Source: Bacillota bacterium (lineage in GTDB: Bacteria > Bacillota > Bacilli > Paenibacillales > NBRC-103111). Taken from it: 55,173 nt of DNA. Below, one piece after another: positions 1 to 8,154 of this stretch (positions are counted from its first letter, which is position 1; every line of letters begins with the position of its first letter). Under the pieces are notes generated by a model, which saw only the letters and a program-made list of their open reading frames with translations, was not told where the DNA came from and ran no database searches. The stretch is taken from NCBI GenBank assembly GCA_023386955.1, contig JAEWIS010000015.1, positions 1-55,173 on the forward strand, read 5' to 3'. Position numbers and translations under genes: made by a program.

Positions 1-96
1 GTCCTTGGGTTTGTCCTTGGGTTTGTCCTTGGGTTTGTCCTTGGGTTTGTCCTTGGGTTTGTCCTTGGGTTTGTCCTTGGGTTTGTCCTTGGGTTT
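1..96. repeat. 12-bp tandem repeat, eight perfect copies at the window edge
   Basis: The unit GTCCTTGGGTTT is repeated eight times without a mismatch and runs off the left end, so the true copy number is unknown. The unit length is a multiple of three, so reading frames stay open through it. On the minus strand it would encode four-residue repeats (TQGQ, KPKD or NPRT by frame). It may be the repetitive start of a minus-strand gene or a plain minisatellite. Confidence 0.95.
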
Positions 97-100
97 CCAT
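1..100 (-). CDS. possible 5' end of a low-complexity TQGQ-repeat protein (partial)
   Basis: An ATG at 100-98 on the minus strand opens Met-Glu followed by repeated Thr-Gln-Gly-Gln until the sequence ends. A GGAAGG purine run lies about nine bases upstream and could serve as a ribosome site. Every frame is open across a repeat of this kind, so an open frame is weak evidence. A KPKD-repeat frame beginning at an upstream GTG is an alternative. The gene, if real, is cut off by the window edge and no family can be assigned. Confidence 0.2.
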   Translation of the reverse strand, partial: METQGQTQGQTQGQTQGQTQGQTQGQTQGQTQG

Positions 101-127
101 GATTTGCGGCCTTCCACCCCGCTAAAA

Positions 128-186
128 CAAACAATCCCCATTCTGGGATTCCCGTCAAAGGGAACCGCCAAAATGGGGATTTGTTA
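128..186 (-). terminator. long imperfect hairpin downstream of glyS, possible terminator
   Basis: The outer arms CAAACAATCCCCATT (128-142) and AATGGGGATTTGTT (172-185) pair, and an inner GGGATTCCC / GGGAACC pair extends the stem. On the minus strand the hairpin is followed by a T-rich TTGTTTGTTTTAG stretch. A second weak stem (about 207-220 with 246-259) lies nearer the glyS stop. Either could end glyS transcription. Confidence 0.4.
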
Positions 187-265
187 TTGAGTAACCGATA
201 ATGGGCTCCCCCAAAAGTAACCGGAATTCGCTTCGGAGCATCGCGTCACTTCTGGGGGTATTTTG

Positions 266-1651
266 CTACCAGGCCAGCTTGCTCTCCAGGAAGCTCTTCA
301 GCTCGCTGATGGGCATGCGGGTTTGCTCCATGGTATCCCGGTCGCGGACGGTGACTTGGCCGTCGGTTTCGGATTCGAAGTCATAGGTGATGCAGAACGG
401 CGTGCCGATTTCATCGTGGCGGCGGTAACGTTTGCCGATGGAGCCGGAGTCGTCGTAATCCACCATGAAATCCTTGGCCAGATCCGCGAACACCTTTTGG
501 GCGCTGTCAGCCAGCTTTTTGGACAACGGGAAGATGGCAGCCTTGTAAGGAGCCAATGCCGGGTGCAGGTGCAGCACGGTGCGGCTGTCCTCACCTTCCA
601 GAGCCTGCTCCTCGAAGCTGTCGATGAGGAAGGCCAGGGTAACCCGGTCTGCGCCCAGGGAGGGCTCGATGCAGTAAGGGATGTAGCGTTCCTTGTTGTC
701 CTGGTCGATATAGTTGAAGTCCTCGCCGGAATGCTCCATATGCTGCTTCAGGTCATAGTCGGTGCGGTCCGCAATGCCCCACAGCTCGCCCCAGCCGAAG
801 GGGAAGCGGTATTCGATGTCGGTCGTTGCGTTGGAATAGTGGGAAAGCTCGTCGTCGGAGTGGTCCCGCAGACGGATGCTGTCTTCCTTGATGCCCAGGG
901 CCAGCAGCCAATTTTTGCAGAAGCTGCGCCAGTAGCCGAACCATTCCATATCCTCGCCGGGTTTGCAGAAGAATTCAAGCTCCATTTGTTCAAACTCGCG
1001 GGTCCGGAAAGTGAAGTTGCCCGGAGTGATTTCGTTCCGGAAGCTTTTGCCGATTTGGCCAATGCCGAAGGGCAGTTTCTTGCGCATGGTGCGCTGCACA
1101 TTCTTGAAGTTCACGAAGATGCCTTGTGCAGTTTCCGGACGCAGATAAATTTCATTGGCGCTGGAAACGGTGACACCCTGATGGGTTTTGAACATCAGGT
1201 TGAACTGGCGGATGTCCGTGTAGTCGAAGGCGCCGCAATCCGGACACACAATGTTGTGCTCACGGATCAGATCCATCATTTGGTCGAAGGACAGGCCGTC
1301 TACAACCATCTCAATGCCCTTGTCGTTCAGGGCGTTCTCGATAATCTTGTCGGCGCGGTGGCGGGCTTTACATTGTTTGCAGTCCACCATCGGGTCGTTG
1401 AAGTTGCCCACATGGCCGGAAGCGACCCATGCTTGGGGATTCATCAGAATGGCGGCGTCCAGGCCTACATTGTACGGGGACTCCTGGATGAACTTCTTCC
1501 ACCAGGCCTTCTTCACATTGTTCTTCAGCTCTACGCCCAGAGGGCCGTAGTCCCAGGTGTTGGCGAGACCGCCGTAAATTTCGGAGCCGGGAAAAATAAA
1601 GCCCCGGTGCTTGGCAATGGCAACAACCTGATCCATTGAAACTTCCTTCAT
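266..1651 (-). CDS. glyS: glycyl-tRNA synthetase, dimeric (alpha-2) type
   Basis: It charges tRNA-Gly with glycine in the cytoplasm using ATP. The 461-residue length fits the single-chain alpha-2 GlyRS of many Gram-positives (GlyQS type), not the alpha2-beta2 form. Class II features are visible: the N-terminal [12 protein letters not shown] segment, a zinc-type cluster [11 protein letters not shown], and the motif-2 region [12 protein letters not shown]...[11 protein letters not shown]. The open frame extends further upstream, but the start at 1651 (MKEVSMDQ) is chosen because it has an AGGAGAA-type ribosome site and begins where the family begins. The upstream extension lies within the T-box leader. 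Expression is predicted to respond to uncharged tRNA-Gly. Confidence 0.97.
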   Translation of the reverse strand: MKEVSMDQVVAIAKHRGFIFPGSEIYGGLANTWDYGPLGVELKNNVKKAWWKKFIQESPYNVGLDAAILMNPQAWVASGHVGNFNDPMVDCKQCKARHRADKIIENALNDKGIEMVVDGLSFDQMMDLIREHNIVCPDCGAFDYTDIRQFNLMFKTHQGVTVSSANEIYLRPETAQGIFVNFKNVQRTMRKKLPFGIGQIGKSFRNEITPGNFTFRTREFEQMELEFFCKPGEDMEWFGYWRSFCKNWLLALGIKEDSIRLRDHSDDELSHYSNATTDIEYRFPFGWGELWGIADRTDYDLKQHMEHSGEDFNYIDQDNKERYIPYCIEPSLGADRVTLAFLIDSFEEQALEGEDSRTVLHLHPALAPYKAAIFPLSKKLADSAQKVFADLAKDFMVDYDDSGSIGKRYRRHDEIGTPFCITYDFESETDGQVTVRDRDTMEQTRMPISELKSFLESKLAW

Positions 1652-1705
1652 GATCCATTCTCCTTTGTCGGTTAAAGTTGCGCCCGGCAGCCGTCGGCCC
1701 AATCG

Positions 1706-1746
1706 AAAAAGCCCCCGTCCCCGGACATGAGTCATGTCCGGGGACG
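1706..1746 (-). terminator. T-box intrinsic terminator
   Basis: A 15-bp stem lies at 1716-1746, built on the near-perfect palindrome GTCCCCGGACATGA / TCATGTCCGGGGAC. A G-rich stretch and a five-U run (complement of 1706-1710) follow on the minus strand. It lies between the T-box and the glyS start, as expected for a transcriptional T-box switch. Confidence 0.9.
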
Positions 1747-1975
1747 AGAGCTTGTATACTCCCGCGGTTCCACCCCAGTTGATGCTTTCTCTTGTGTCCT
1801 GCCCACCCGCTGAAGCTGCAGGGGCCAGAACAAAAGAAGATGCGCATCCGCTTTCTTGTCACCGGCTCGGGAGCGCCTGTCCTGCGGCTGCTGTACCGGG
1901 CTTCCACTATCCCCGGTTCGCTTCAACAGCAGGCTGCCGCATAGATTTCTCCGTCACAGCCGAATCTTCGATTTG
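1706..1975 (-). promoter_or_regulatory. T-box riboswitch leader of glyS, specifier probably GGC
   Basis: The minus-strand leader contains a near-consensus T-box, GGGGTGGAACCGCG (1763-1776), directly before an intrinsic terminator. Upstream sequence folds into a Stem I closed by CGGCT/AGCCG and GGAG/CTCC. The 3' side of its internal loop carries GGC (complement of 1875-1877) followed by a purine, which fits a glycine specifier read by anticodon GCC. Uncharged tRNA-Gly should stabilise the antiterminator and allow glyS transcription. The T-box is certain by eye; the specifier position is inferred from the fold. Confidence 0.92.
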
Positions 1976-1981
1976 CTTACC

Positions 1982-2010
1982 ATGTTATCCATAATGAGGG
2001 GGTTTGTCAA
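1982..2010 (-). promoter_or_regulatory. sigma-A promoter of the glyS leader
   Basis: On the minus strand a consensus -35 TTGACA (2010-2005) is separated by exactly 17 bp from a -10 TAACAT (1987-1982). The predicted start near 1975 lies just ahead of T-box Stem I. Confidence 0.85.
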
Positions 2011-2061
2011 GCTGCTGATGTCCCGCGGCAAGTGTCTCTCATCCCGGCACGCAGCCCCTGC

Positions 2062-3609
2062 TTAATGCGCCGGATCCCAGCCGTCACTGCCGGCCAGCAC
2101 CGATTGCGTATTGATGGCCGCTGCCTGGGACGTGCTAAGCTGCCGTGACCAGCCCACCCTGCCGGATACCGCCGCGCCTGAGCCTGTGTTGCCGAATTCG
2201 GCATACCGGGCGGTGCTTTCGTTGGCGGCATTGCCCCAGTTATTCCAGCCCTCCGGTTTAATGTGGGTATCCATGAAGGAATACAAATAATGCACGGAGG
2301 CATACGGTCTCCAGGGGCGGCCCAAATGAACGGCGTCGTCCAACGAACCCGAACGGGTCAAACTGCTGTTGATGAACACATAGCCATAGGCTGTGGCCTG
2401 GTCTGTGGAAGCCGCGGTAACGTAACCGTTGCCCAGGCTTTTGATCTCGCAGTTTTCAAATACCGCAGTGGCCCCGCCGAAGATGAAGTCCACTGTGCCT
2501 TCAATATAGGAGTTGCGGTAATAGTGCCTGCCGCCGTTGGCGTACAGGGTGTCCTGGTTCCCCAGAATCCGCACATTGGTAAAGCTGGCCCGGTCTCCGG
2601 TCACATACAGGGCAACCGCCTGTCCGGCAGTGGCGCCGGCGGTATTGCGGAAGGTGATGTTTTCCGCCGTAAAGTTATTACCTCTGACATAAACGCTTGA
2701 GCTGTTGGAGGTGCCGCCTGCGGAGCTTGCCGTATCCGCATAGGTCAGGATGGTGCCTTCGGCGCTTTCCCCGATCAGCGTGATATTCGGCTTGTTGGCG
2801 GGGAAATTGAGCTTTTCCGTATAGGTTCCATTTTTCACAAAAATAGTAACGTTGGCTGTGTTATTGACCGGCACGGCATCGATAGCCGCCTGGACAGTAG
2901 TATATACGCCGGAGCCCCCGCTTTTGCTGACCACAAGAGCGCCTGACGGTACGGCTGAGGATACCGGCTTCACCAGAATATCGTCCAAATAATGGGATCC
3001 GGCGGAGCTGTTGGGCGTAAAGGACTCGTACCCGTCGATGTTGGAAACAGCGTTGAAAAAGGCGGCGGCACTGGCTTTTTTGACCCCGTTGACGTAGACA
3101 TCCGCCTTATCCGTGGCCGGATCAGCTACGATCCGGATGGTGTACCAGGTATTGGCGGCATAGCCGCTTTGGAGGGTTACATAGGTGCTGTCCGGGTTCC
3201 GGTACGAAAGGCTGCCGCCGATGGTTTCGATGGAAACCGCAGCTGTTGTCCCGCTGAGGAAACGGAATATCTTGGTATTATTGACCAAGGACGGCTGCAT
3301 GAACTTGAAGGTGGCCTCCACCTTGCCGTTTTGGGAGGTGAAGCTTTTTTTCAACCCGGATAAGGCCGTGGTGCTGGTGTCGTTAAGAAAAATACTGCGG
3401 TTTGCCGAGCTGGGCACGGCCGCCACACGTACTGTCCCCCCATCTTCGGATACGGTAAAGCCGGAGGGCTGGCTTCCTGCGGCGGTACTGTTAAAGTTGT
3501 TATCCGCAAGCGGGGCTGCAGCCAAGGCCTGTCCGCTAGGCGCCAGCCCGAATAATGCTGCGGCCAGTACGGCGGCAGCACCGGCAGTGAACCATTTTTT
3601 CATCATCAT
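2062..3609 (-). CDS. secreted pectin methylesterase (CE8) with N-terminal LamG-like domain
   Basis: It removes methyl esters from pectin outside the cell, exposing polygalacturonate for pectate lyase. The 515 residues start with a signal peptide (MMMKKWF, hydrophobic run, AxA near 28-32). A beta-sandwich, LamG/concanavalin-like region follows at about 33-215, then the CE8 parallel beta-helix at about 225-505. The CE8 catalytic set is present: QDTLY with Asp353, VDFIFGG with Asp374, and LGRPW with Arg431. GGAGG precedes the ATG cluster; any of the three Met codons could be used. It lies 29 bp downstream of the pectate lyase gene, so the two form an operon. The identity of the N-terminal module is less sure than that of the esterase. 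Confidence 0.93.
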   Translation of the reverse strand: MMMKKWFTAGAAAVLAAALFGLAPSGQALAAAPLADNNFNSTAAGSQPSGFTVSEDGGTVRVAAVPSSANRSIFLNDTSTTALSGLKKSFTSQNGKVEATFKFMQPSLVNNTKIFRFLSGTTAAVSIETIGGSLSYRNPDSTYVTLQSGYAANTWYTIRIVADPATDKADVYVNGVKKASAAAFFNAVSNIDGYESFTPNSSAGSHYLDDILVKPVSSAVPSGALVVSKSGGSGVYTTVQAAIDAVPVNNTANVTIFVKNGTYTEKLNFPANKPNITLIGESAEGTILTYADTASSAGGTSNSSSVYVRGNNFTAENITFRNTAGATAGQAVALYVTGDRASFTNVRILGNQDTLYANGGRHYYRNSYIEGTVDFIFGGATAVFENCEIKSLGNGYVTAASTDQATAYGYVFINSSLTRSGSLDDAVHLGRPWRPYASVHYLYSFMDTHIKPEGWNNWGNAANESTARYAEFGNTGSGAAVSGRVGWSRQLSTSQAAAINTQSVLAGSDGWDPAH

Positions 3610-3638
3610 AAATTCCTCCTTTAATTGGGAACTGCCCT

Positions 3639-5078
3639 TTATTTGCGGATCTTGCCTGCTCCTGCGCTCTTCAGGACATAAGCGGGAATGGATGAAGCGC
3701 TGTCCTTCACGTAGCTGTAAGAGCTGGCGGGGTTAAACGTGGTACCCCCGGTCTGGTTGACGCCAGTACAATTCTCCTTTATATTGTCGCTGGTGAAGAC
3801 GACATTGGCCGTTGAATCCCCCAGGGTGGTGATATCCTCGGAATTCTTGAAATAATTAGCCTCCAAAAGCACCTGTGCCGTATTGTGGCTGGCTGTACCG
3901 TAGTCCCCCAGATTGAGGAAATAGTTGTTGAATACATGGACATCCGAATTGTTGACCCGGGGATTGCGCTGGTTGGTGCCGTTAAAGAAATTATGATGGA
4001 TCGTGACCTTGGGACGGTTATCGTATTCGTCGTTGCCTACGGCGAAGGTTTTGTTGTGATTGCTGAATTCCGTGTTGGATACCGTCACGTAGTCAGCGCC
4101 CTTCACTACATCCACCAAACCATCCTCCATATGCATCAGGGTACAGCGGTCAACCCAGACATGGTGCGCCCCGTTCTGCACAGTAATGGCATCCCAATCC
4201 CCCAGCTTGCCGTCCCAGGACTGGAAGGAATCCTTGATGGTCAAATTGCGGATAATGACGTTTTTCTCATTATTGGTTACCTGCAGCCCGCCATATTGCA
4301 GCGTAGCATTGGTGCCCATACCCAGAATGGTCTTGTTGGATTTCACCGGAATGCGGGCGCCCCAGGGGGACATCTGGATGGTGCCCTGGACCCGGATGAC
4401 CAACGGCTCCGCAGAAGCGGCATACGCCTCCAGCTCCGCTTGGGTAGTGGCAGTTACAGTGGCGCCTCCCAAACCGCCGGTGGTCCCATTCTGGCCAAGG
4501 GCATTAACACTGGCCCAGCCTACCGGACTCAAATCCTTGACCATAACGGAATACATCTCCCCTCCGGCTGTAGGGCTGCCTAGGGAAACCGAAGTGTTTG
4601 CCCCTACATCCTTTTTGTACACGCGGAAGGTTTTGCCGGCGCTATTCGTGATGTCGTCGTCCGTATCGTACCAGTCCGACAGCCAGGAGGGGACGGCCTT
4701 GCTTTTGTCTGCCGCCACATAAATCTGCGCCCGGACCAGCACCTTGAAGGAAACCAGCGTACTGCCGGTGTAGCTTTTGGAATCGGCCGTCGTCTGGATC
4801 CACTGCCAGCCGTAATACGGGTCCTTCAGCGCGGTCCAGGTGATGCTTTGGTCACCATACTGCTTGTCCCCCGTCTGCAGGCTGTACTGGAGCGACCAAT
4901 CCGCACTGTTGGCGGAATCCTGCACGGCAAAATTGGTGATAATGCCCAAGGATGCAGGGCCCGCCGCCTGGACCGGAGCCGGTGATGCTCCCACTGCCGC
5001 TGTTAAAAGCAGCACCAACACAAGGAGAAGCATGGAACTGGACTTCTGGAATCCTGCCTTCACACTCATTCCATTCAT
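3639..5078 (-). CDS. secreted pectate lyase, PL1 family
   Basis: It cleaves de-esterified homogalacturonan by calcium-dependent beta-elimination outside the cell. The 479-residue protein has a signal peptide (hydrophobic 16-30, likely cut after VQA near 38). A module of about 150 residues (40-190) that I do not recognise follows, then the PL1 beta-helix from about 205. PL1 marks are clear: WDAITVQNGAHHVWVDRC (295-312, the vWiDH region), DGLVDV (319-324, calcium-binding aspartates) and RNPRV with catalytic Arg374. The start at 5078 follows GGAGGAGAAATCG. It is the first gene of the pectinase operon, and two cre-like sites lie just upstream, suggesting carbon catabolite repression. Confidence 0.95.
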   Translation of the reverse strand: MNGMSVKAGFQKSSSMLLLVLVLLLTAAVGASPAPVQAAGPASLGIITNFAVQDSANSADWSLQYSLQTGDKQYGDQSITWTALKDPYYGWQWIQTTADSKSYTGSTLVSFKVLVRAQIYVAADKSKAVPSWLSDWYDTDDDITNSAGKTFRVYKKDVGANTSVSLGSPTAGGEMYSVMVKDLSPVGWASVNALGQNGTTGGLGGATVTATTQAELEAYAASAEPLVIRVQGTIQMSPWGARIPVKSNKTILGMGTNATLQYGGLQVTNNEKNVIIRNLTIKDSFQSWDGKLGDWDAITVQNGAHHVWVDRCTLMHMEDGLVDVVKGADYVTVSNTEFSNHNKTFAVGNDEYDNRPKVTIHHNFFNGTNQRNPRVNNSDVHVFNNYFLNLGDYGTASHNTAQVLLEANYFKNSEDITTLGDSTANVVFTSDNIKENCTGVNQTGGTTFNPASSYSYVKDSASSIPAYVLKSAGAGKIRK

Positions 5079-5094
5079 TCGATTTCTCCTCCAT

Positions 5095-5108
5095 ATAAAG
5101 CGTTTTCA
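5095..5108 (-). promoter_or_regulatory. cre-like site, proximal (CcpA)
   Basis: The minus-strand sequence TGAAAACGCTTTAT matches 12 of 14 positions of the CcpA consensus TGWAARCGYTWNCA. It lies between the predicted promoter and the pectate lyase ribosome site, where bound CcpA would block transcription. Confidence 0.6.
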
Positions 5109-5111
5109 TTA

Positions 5112-5139
5112 CTTATATAAACGAAAGCCTGAGGATCAA
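5112..5139 (-). promoter_or_regulatory. candidate promoter of the pectinase operon
   Basis: On the minus strand TTGATC (5139-5134) and TATAAG (5117-5112) are 16 bp apart. The predicted start near 5105 falls inside the proximal cre-like site. An imperfect palindrome at 5127-5149 overlaps the -35 box. Confidence 0.5.
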
Positions 5140-5149
5140 TTCCCCAGGC
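5127..5149. promoter_or_regulatory. 23-bp imperfect palindrome, possible operator
   Basis: Arms GCCTGAGGA and TCCCCAGGC flank a five-base centre with one mismatch. It overlaps the candidate -35 of the pectinase promoter, so an unknown repressor or activator may bind here. Confidence 0.35.
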
Positions 5150-5153
5150 CTCC

Positions 5154-5167
5154 GATAAGCGCTTGCT
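5154..5167. promoter_or_regulatory. cre-like site, distal (CcpA)
   Basis: GATAAGCGCTTGCT has a perfect cre core (WAARCGYTWNC) and 11 of 14 consensus matches. It lies about 46 bp upstream of the proximal site. Confidence 0.45.
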
Positions 5168-5374
5168 CCTGATGTCCAATCAGCCCTTCCCGTCTAACAC
5201 CTGCTGCAGAAGCAAATGCACTACGGTACAGCTCATTATGGTACGGTTTTCCAATAGATTGCTATATGCACCGCATAACCAATTTGCTCTGCTGCTATGC
5301 AGACGGCAGAACGGGCCGGCAGTATACCCCAGACAACCTGTCCATGTGCCGTAAACAACCATTTTATACTAGTT

Positions 5375-5548
5375 TTATGGTGTTCGTTCCATCCTCCCTT
5401 GGCCTTGACCCTGGAATTGACCTTGGCCTTGGGATTGGTTTTGGCCGTTATCCGGAATGGTCTGGGCGGAGATGTATTCGCAGGCGGCCAAAGACAGGCA
5501 GCAGACGAGCAGCACCCCTAGCCGGGCGGCAGCCTTCACTCTTTTCAT
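5375..5548 (-). CDS. small Gln-Gly-rich lipoprotein
   Basis: A 57-residue predicted lipoprotein. MKRVKAAARL is followed by a hydrophobic run and a lipobox LSLAAC, with Cys23 as the likely lipidation site. The mature tail is almost entirely Gln/Gly repeats (GQGQGQFQGQGQG). The start at 5548 is chosen over the upstream Met because GGAGGG lies about nine bases ahead and the signal peptide starts there. It begins five bases after the GT39-like gene stop, so the two are probably co-translated. The repeat tail echoes the TQGQ-coding repeat at 1-96, but no link can be shown. No known family. Confidence 0.6.
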   Translation of the reverse strand: MKRVKAAARLGVLLVCCLSLAACEYISAQTIPDNGQNQSQGQGQFQGQGQGRMERTP

Positions 5549-5552
5549 CCCT

Positions 5553-7103
5553 TCATCCCTCCTTTTCCGTGAATAGGGCATCGTACATATCCTTGAAGCC
5601 CATGTAGGACATCACCAGCAGCAGCGGGTAAACAGGAAACAGATAACGGGATTTGATCTCCCACAGCAGATAAAAGGCGATAAAACCCAGAACCACCAGC
5701 ACCAGCGGGATTTCGGTGAAACGCCCGGATTTCAGCCCGCCGATCAGCCGGACCAATATAAAGCCATACATCAGGATGTTCATAGCGTACATAGCCCATG
5801 TAAGGCCTACTCTGGCGGTGGAGTCACCCTTGAACAGCTCCGTGGCAAAGGTGGTGTAGCTGTATTTATCCCCTACGGCGCCCATTCCCCGGCCGAAGGT
5901 GGAGGAGCCGTTGCCAATACCGTACCGTTCCATCTGGTAGGTGCCTTCGGTCCAGGTCCAGACCAGCTTCTTGGTGTACATCTTGAGGAGGCCTCCCGCT
6001 CCCGCTTCAGACAGCTTGCGGCTGATCTCCTCCTTAAACAGCTCCGTGCTTTTCTCCTTGTTATAGCCAGCCTGCCGCTGATAAATCGTGTAGCTTTGGC
6101 GGTTGTCCCAAAAACCGAAGGTGCTTTGGTTCACCCCCATGTTCAGCCACATGTAGACGGGAGCGGAGTTGGCATTGACGGAGCCCTCCACCTTGCCTGT
6201 GGTCTGAAGCAGCAGATTCTGGGTCCAGCCCGGCACCATAAAAACCAGCACCGTTACTACAAGCGCCAGGACAGATTTTTTGACCCCGATCCTCCGGATT
6301 TGAAGCAGGATAGTGATGGCGATGGCCACCAAGAAAATGGCCCCGATGCTCCGGAAATAATTCCCGATTGCCAGCAGAACCGCTGCAAGGATCATATCCT
6401 TCAGGGCTCCCTTCTTCATAAACCGGACAGCAAAATAAAGGGCCGAGGTAAGAAACGCCGTTGCGATGACATCATTATAAATGAGGTTGTTCATAAACAG
6501 CGCCGGGGCATAAAAGGCTGCCAGGATAAGAACGCCGTAATCCCGGCTTCGGGATTTCACATTCAGCTCCTTGTAGAGCAGGTACACCATCAGCGTCGTG
6601 ATAAGGGTGAACCCGATGTTGAAGAGCTTGATAACCAGATAATTGTCCGGGAACAAAAGCAGCAGCGTCTTCAAATACAGCACAATAGAAAAGTTAAACG
6701 GAAACATATGCAGATAGCCGGTGGTTTGGAACGAGGAATAATCCTCCCTGTAAAGTATGTTTTGGGCCAGGGTCAGCACCGTCTGGGAGTCGTCCGTAGG
6801 CAGCCGGGGAAACAGGAAAATAATCGCTGTCTGGACGGCGAAGGAAGCAGCCAGTACAGCCGGAATGATAATTTTCGGACTTAATCTGTCCAGCCTCCGG
6901 CACAGCGCATACATGCCAAGCCCCGCCAGCAGCAGTGCCGCGGCAGTAACGATGAACAGCAGAAGCTGCTGCTTTTCCAGCACAGGTGTATCTCCGTACA
7001 CTGCATACAGGTACTTTGCCCGCATCAAAAAGGAGGAGGCGACAAACAGCCCCAGGAACAGTGTAAGCAGGATGTAGAGCAGTTTGTGAATTCCTTTGAC
7101 CAT
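5553..7103 (-). CDS. polytopic membrane glycosyltransferase, GT39/PMT-like
   Basis: A 516-residue protein with about eleven hydrophobic segments. After the first two membrane spans comes an acidic loop FPRLPTDDSQTVLTLAQN (about 118-135), the position where GT-C lipid-linked sugar transferases such as PMT/ArnT keep their catalytic acids. Family knowledge suggests it moves a sugar from a polyprenyl-phosphate donor to a protein, lipid or wall polymer on the outer face; donor and acceptor are unknown. AGGAGGGG precedes the ATG. The partner lipoprotein gene follows immediately. Assignment to GT-C is fairly secure, but the exact family is not. Confidence 0.7.
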   Translation of the reverse strand: MVKGIHKLLYILLTLFLGLFVASSFLMRAKYLYAVYGDTPVLEKQQLLLFIVTAAALLLAGLGMYALCRRLDRLSPKIIIPAVLAASFAVQTAIIFLFPRLPTDDSQTVLTLAQNILYREDYSSFQTTGYLHMFPFNFSIVLYLKTLLLLFPDNYLVIKLFNIGFTLITTLMVYLLYKELNVKSRSRDYGVLILAAFYAPALFMNNLIYNDVIATAFLTSALYFAVRFMKKGALKDMILAAVLLAIGNYFRSIGAIFLVAIAITILLQIRRIGVKKSVLALVVTVLVFMVPGWTQNLLLQTTGKVEGSVNANSAPVYMWLNMGVNQSTFGFWDNRQSYTIYQRQAGYNKEKSTELFKEEISRKLSEAGAGGLLKMYTKKLVWTWTEGTYQMERYGIGNGSSTFGRGMGAVGDKYSYTTFATELFKGDSTARVGLTWAMYAMNILMYGFILVRLIGGLKSGRFTEIPLVLVVLGFIAFYLLWEIKSRYLFPVYPLLLVMSYMGFKDMYDALFTEKEG

Positions 7104-7200
7104 GGAACCCCTCCTAAAGCTTCCGTGTGATTTTTCGGCAGGATGCCCTGATTATAAAGGCCCAACCTGAAAATCCGTTGAAAGGCGGAAGCAGGCAAAA

Positions 7201-7376
7201 TGCAAATCTGCAGTTATTTTTCAACATAACTGACGGACGGGCACCTCATCCTGCAAATCTGCAGTTATTTGGGGCCGCTCCCCCTTCAAACGTACGTTTG
7301 CTGCGCAAATAACTGCACTTTTGCAGGTAAACAACGGGTTTTCCCCGATAACGCGAAAATGAACTGCACTTTTGCA
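7201..7376. repeat. array A: four-unit convergent repeat, 51-bp period
   Basis: The 355-bp gap between the GT39-like gene and the thioredoxin-like gene holds two direct copies of TGCAAATCTGCAGTTATTT (7201-7219, 7252-7270). Two inverted copies, AAATAACTGCACTTTTGCA and a variant, follow at 7307-7325 and 7358-7376. Unit spacing is 51 bp on both sides. A perfect palindrome CAAACGTACGTTTG sits near the centre (7287-7300). As RNA the arms could pair as a long interrupted hairpin. The layout matches arrays B-F although the unit sequence differs. Confidence 0.9.
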
Positions 7377-7400
7377 GGATGGGCCGGCCCCTTGCACAGC

Positions 7401-7435
7401 AAAAAACCGCTGGAGCATCTTTCCCTCCAGCGGTT
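7401..7435 (-). terminator. intrinsic terminator of the thioredoxin-like gene
   Basis: The stem AACCGCTGGAG / CTCCAGCGGTT with a nine-base loop is followed on the minus strand by a run of six T. It lies 25 bp past the stop at 7460. Confidence 0.9.
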
Positions 7436-7459
7436 CCATCCTTGCTTATTATAAAAAAA

Positions 7460-8050
7460 TCAGCTCCGCGGCACCAGATCGCAGGCATCCGCCGGCATCC
7501 AGTGCTCGTCCTGGCCCTCCCACTTCACATTGCAGCCAATGGGATTGGTCAAAGGCACGGACAACGGCTGGCCTGCCACGAGCTCCGACAAGGCCCGGTC
7601 CAGATCATTGACGGTGGCCTTCTCCGATTCCCGCGGGTTATCCAGCCCCCGGCCGGAGTATACCAGCTTCCGCTCCCCGTCGAACACGTAGAAGTGCGGC
7701 GTGCGCAGAGCGCCGTAGGCTTTGGCTACGGTTTGGTCCTTGTCGCGGAGGTAGGTCCAGGGAAACTTCTGCTCCTCCATCCGCTGGACCATATGGTCGT
7801 AGGAATCATCGGGCTTGGTCTTTTCACTGTTGGCGTTAATGCCCACAAAAGCGACGCCCTGCTCCTTGTACTTTAGCGCAGTGTGGCGGGTCACCTCATC
7901 GGAGCCGACCACATAGGGACAATGGTTGCAGGTGAAGAAAACAACGAGTACAGGGGCTCCGGCAAAGTCTTGCAGCGAGTAGGTTTTACCGTCAGTAGCC
8001 GGCAGGGAAAAATCCGGCGCTTGCTCACCCAATTGCAGCGTAAATGCCAT
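7460..8050 (-). CDS. thioredoxin-fold AhpC/TSA-like redox protein
   Basis: A 196-residue cytoplasmic protein without a signal peptide. The N-terminus [19 protein letters not shown] is typical of AhpC/TSA and ResA-like proteins. The active-site motif [10 protein letters not shown] places a CxxC pair at Cys41 and Cys44, and the family tail NPIGCNVKW is present. It probably reduces peroxides or acts as a disulfide reductase; the substrate is unknown. GGAGGCG precedes the ATG and the gene has its own terminator. Its neighbour is a nitroreductase, so both may belong to an oxidative or electrophile stress response, which is inferred from position. Confidence 0.88.
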   Translation of the reverse strand: MAFTLQLGEQAPDFSLPATDGKTYSLQDFAGAPVLVVFFTCNHCPYVVGSDEVTRHTALKYKEQGVAFVGINANSEKTKPDDSYDHMVQRMEEQKFPWTYLRDKDQTVAKAYGALRTPHFYVFDGERKLVYSGRGLDNPRESEKATVNDLDRALSELVAGQPLSVPLTNPIGCNVKWEGQDEHWMPADACDLVPRS

Positions 8051-8154
8051 TTCATCGCCTCCATCACGGATTCCGGCCTTGGCCGTCCCCTAAATTGTAA
8101 CGGAGCCTCCGGGAGAAAAACAAGGCGAAACCGGATCTCCGGCTTATCCCACCC

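Noticed and set aside
263..1639. 458-codon plus-strand open frame opposite glyS
   Set aside because: It is the antisense shadow of a highly conserved synthetase and has no family resemblance.
7201..7376. Possible CRISPR array
   Set aside because: Only four units, half of them inverted, with a short unit and no cas genes.
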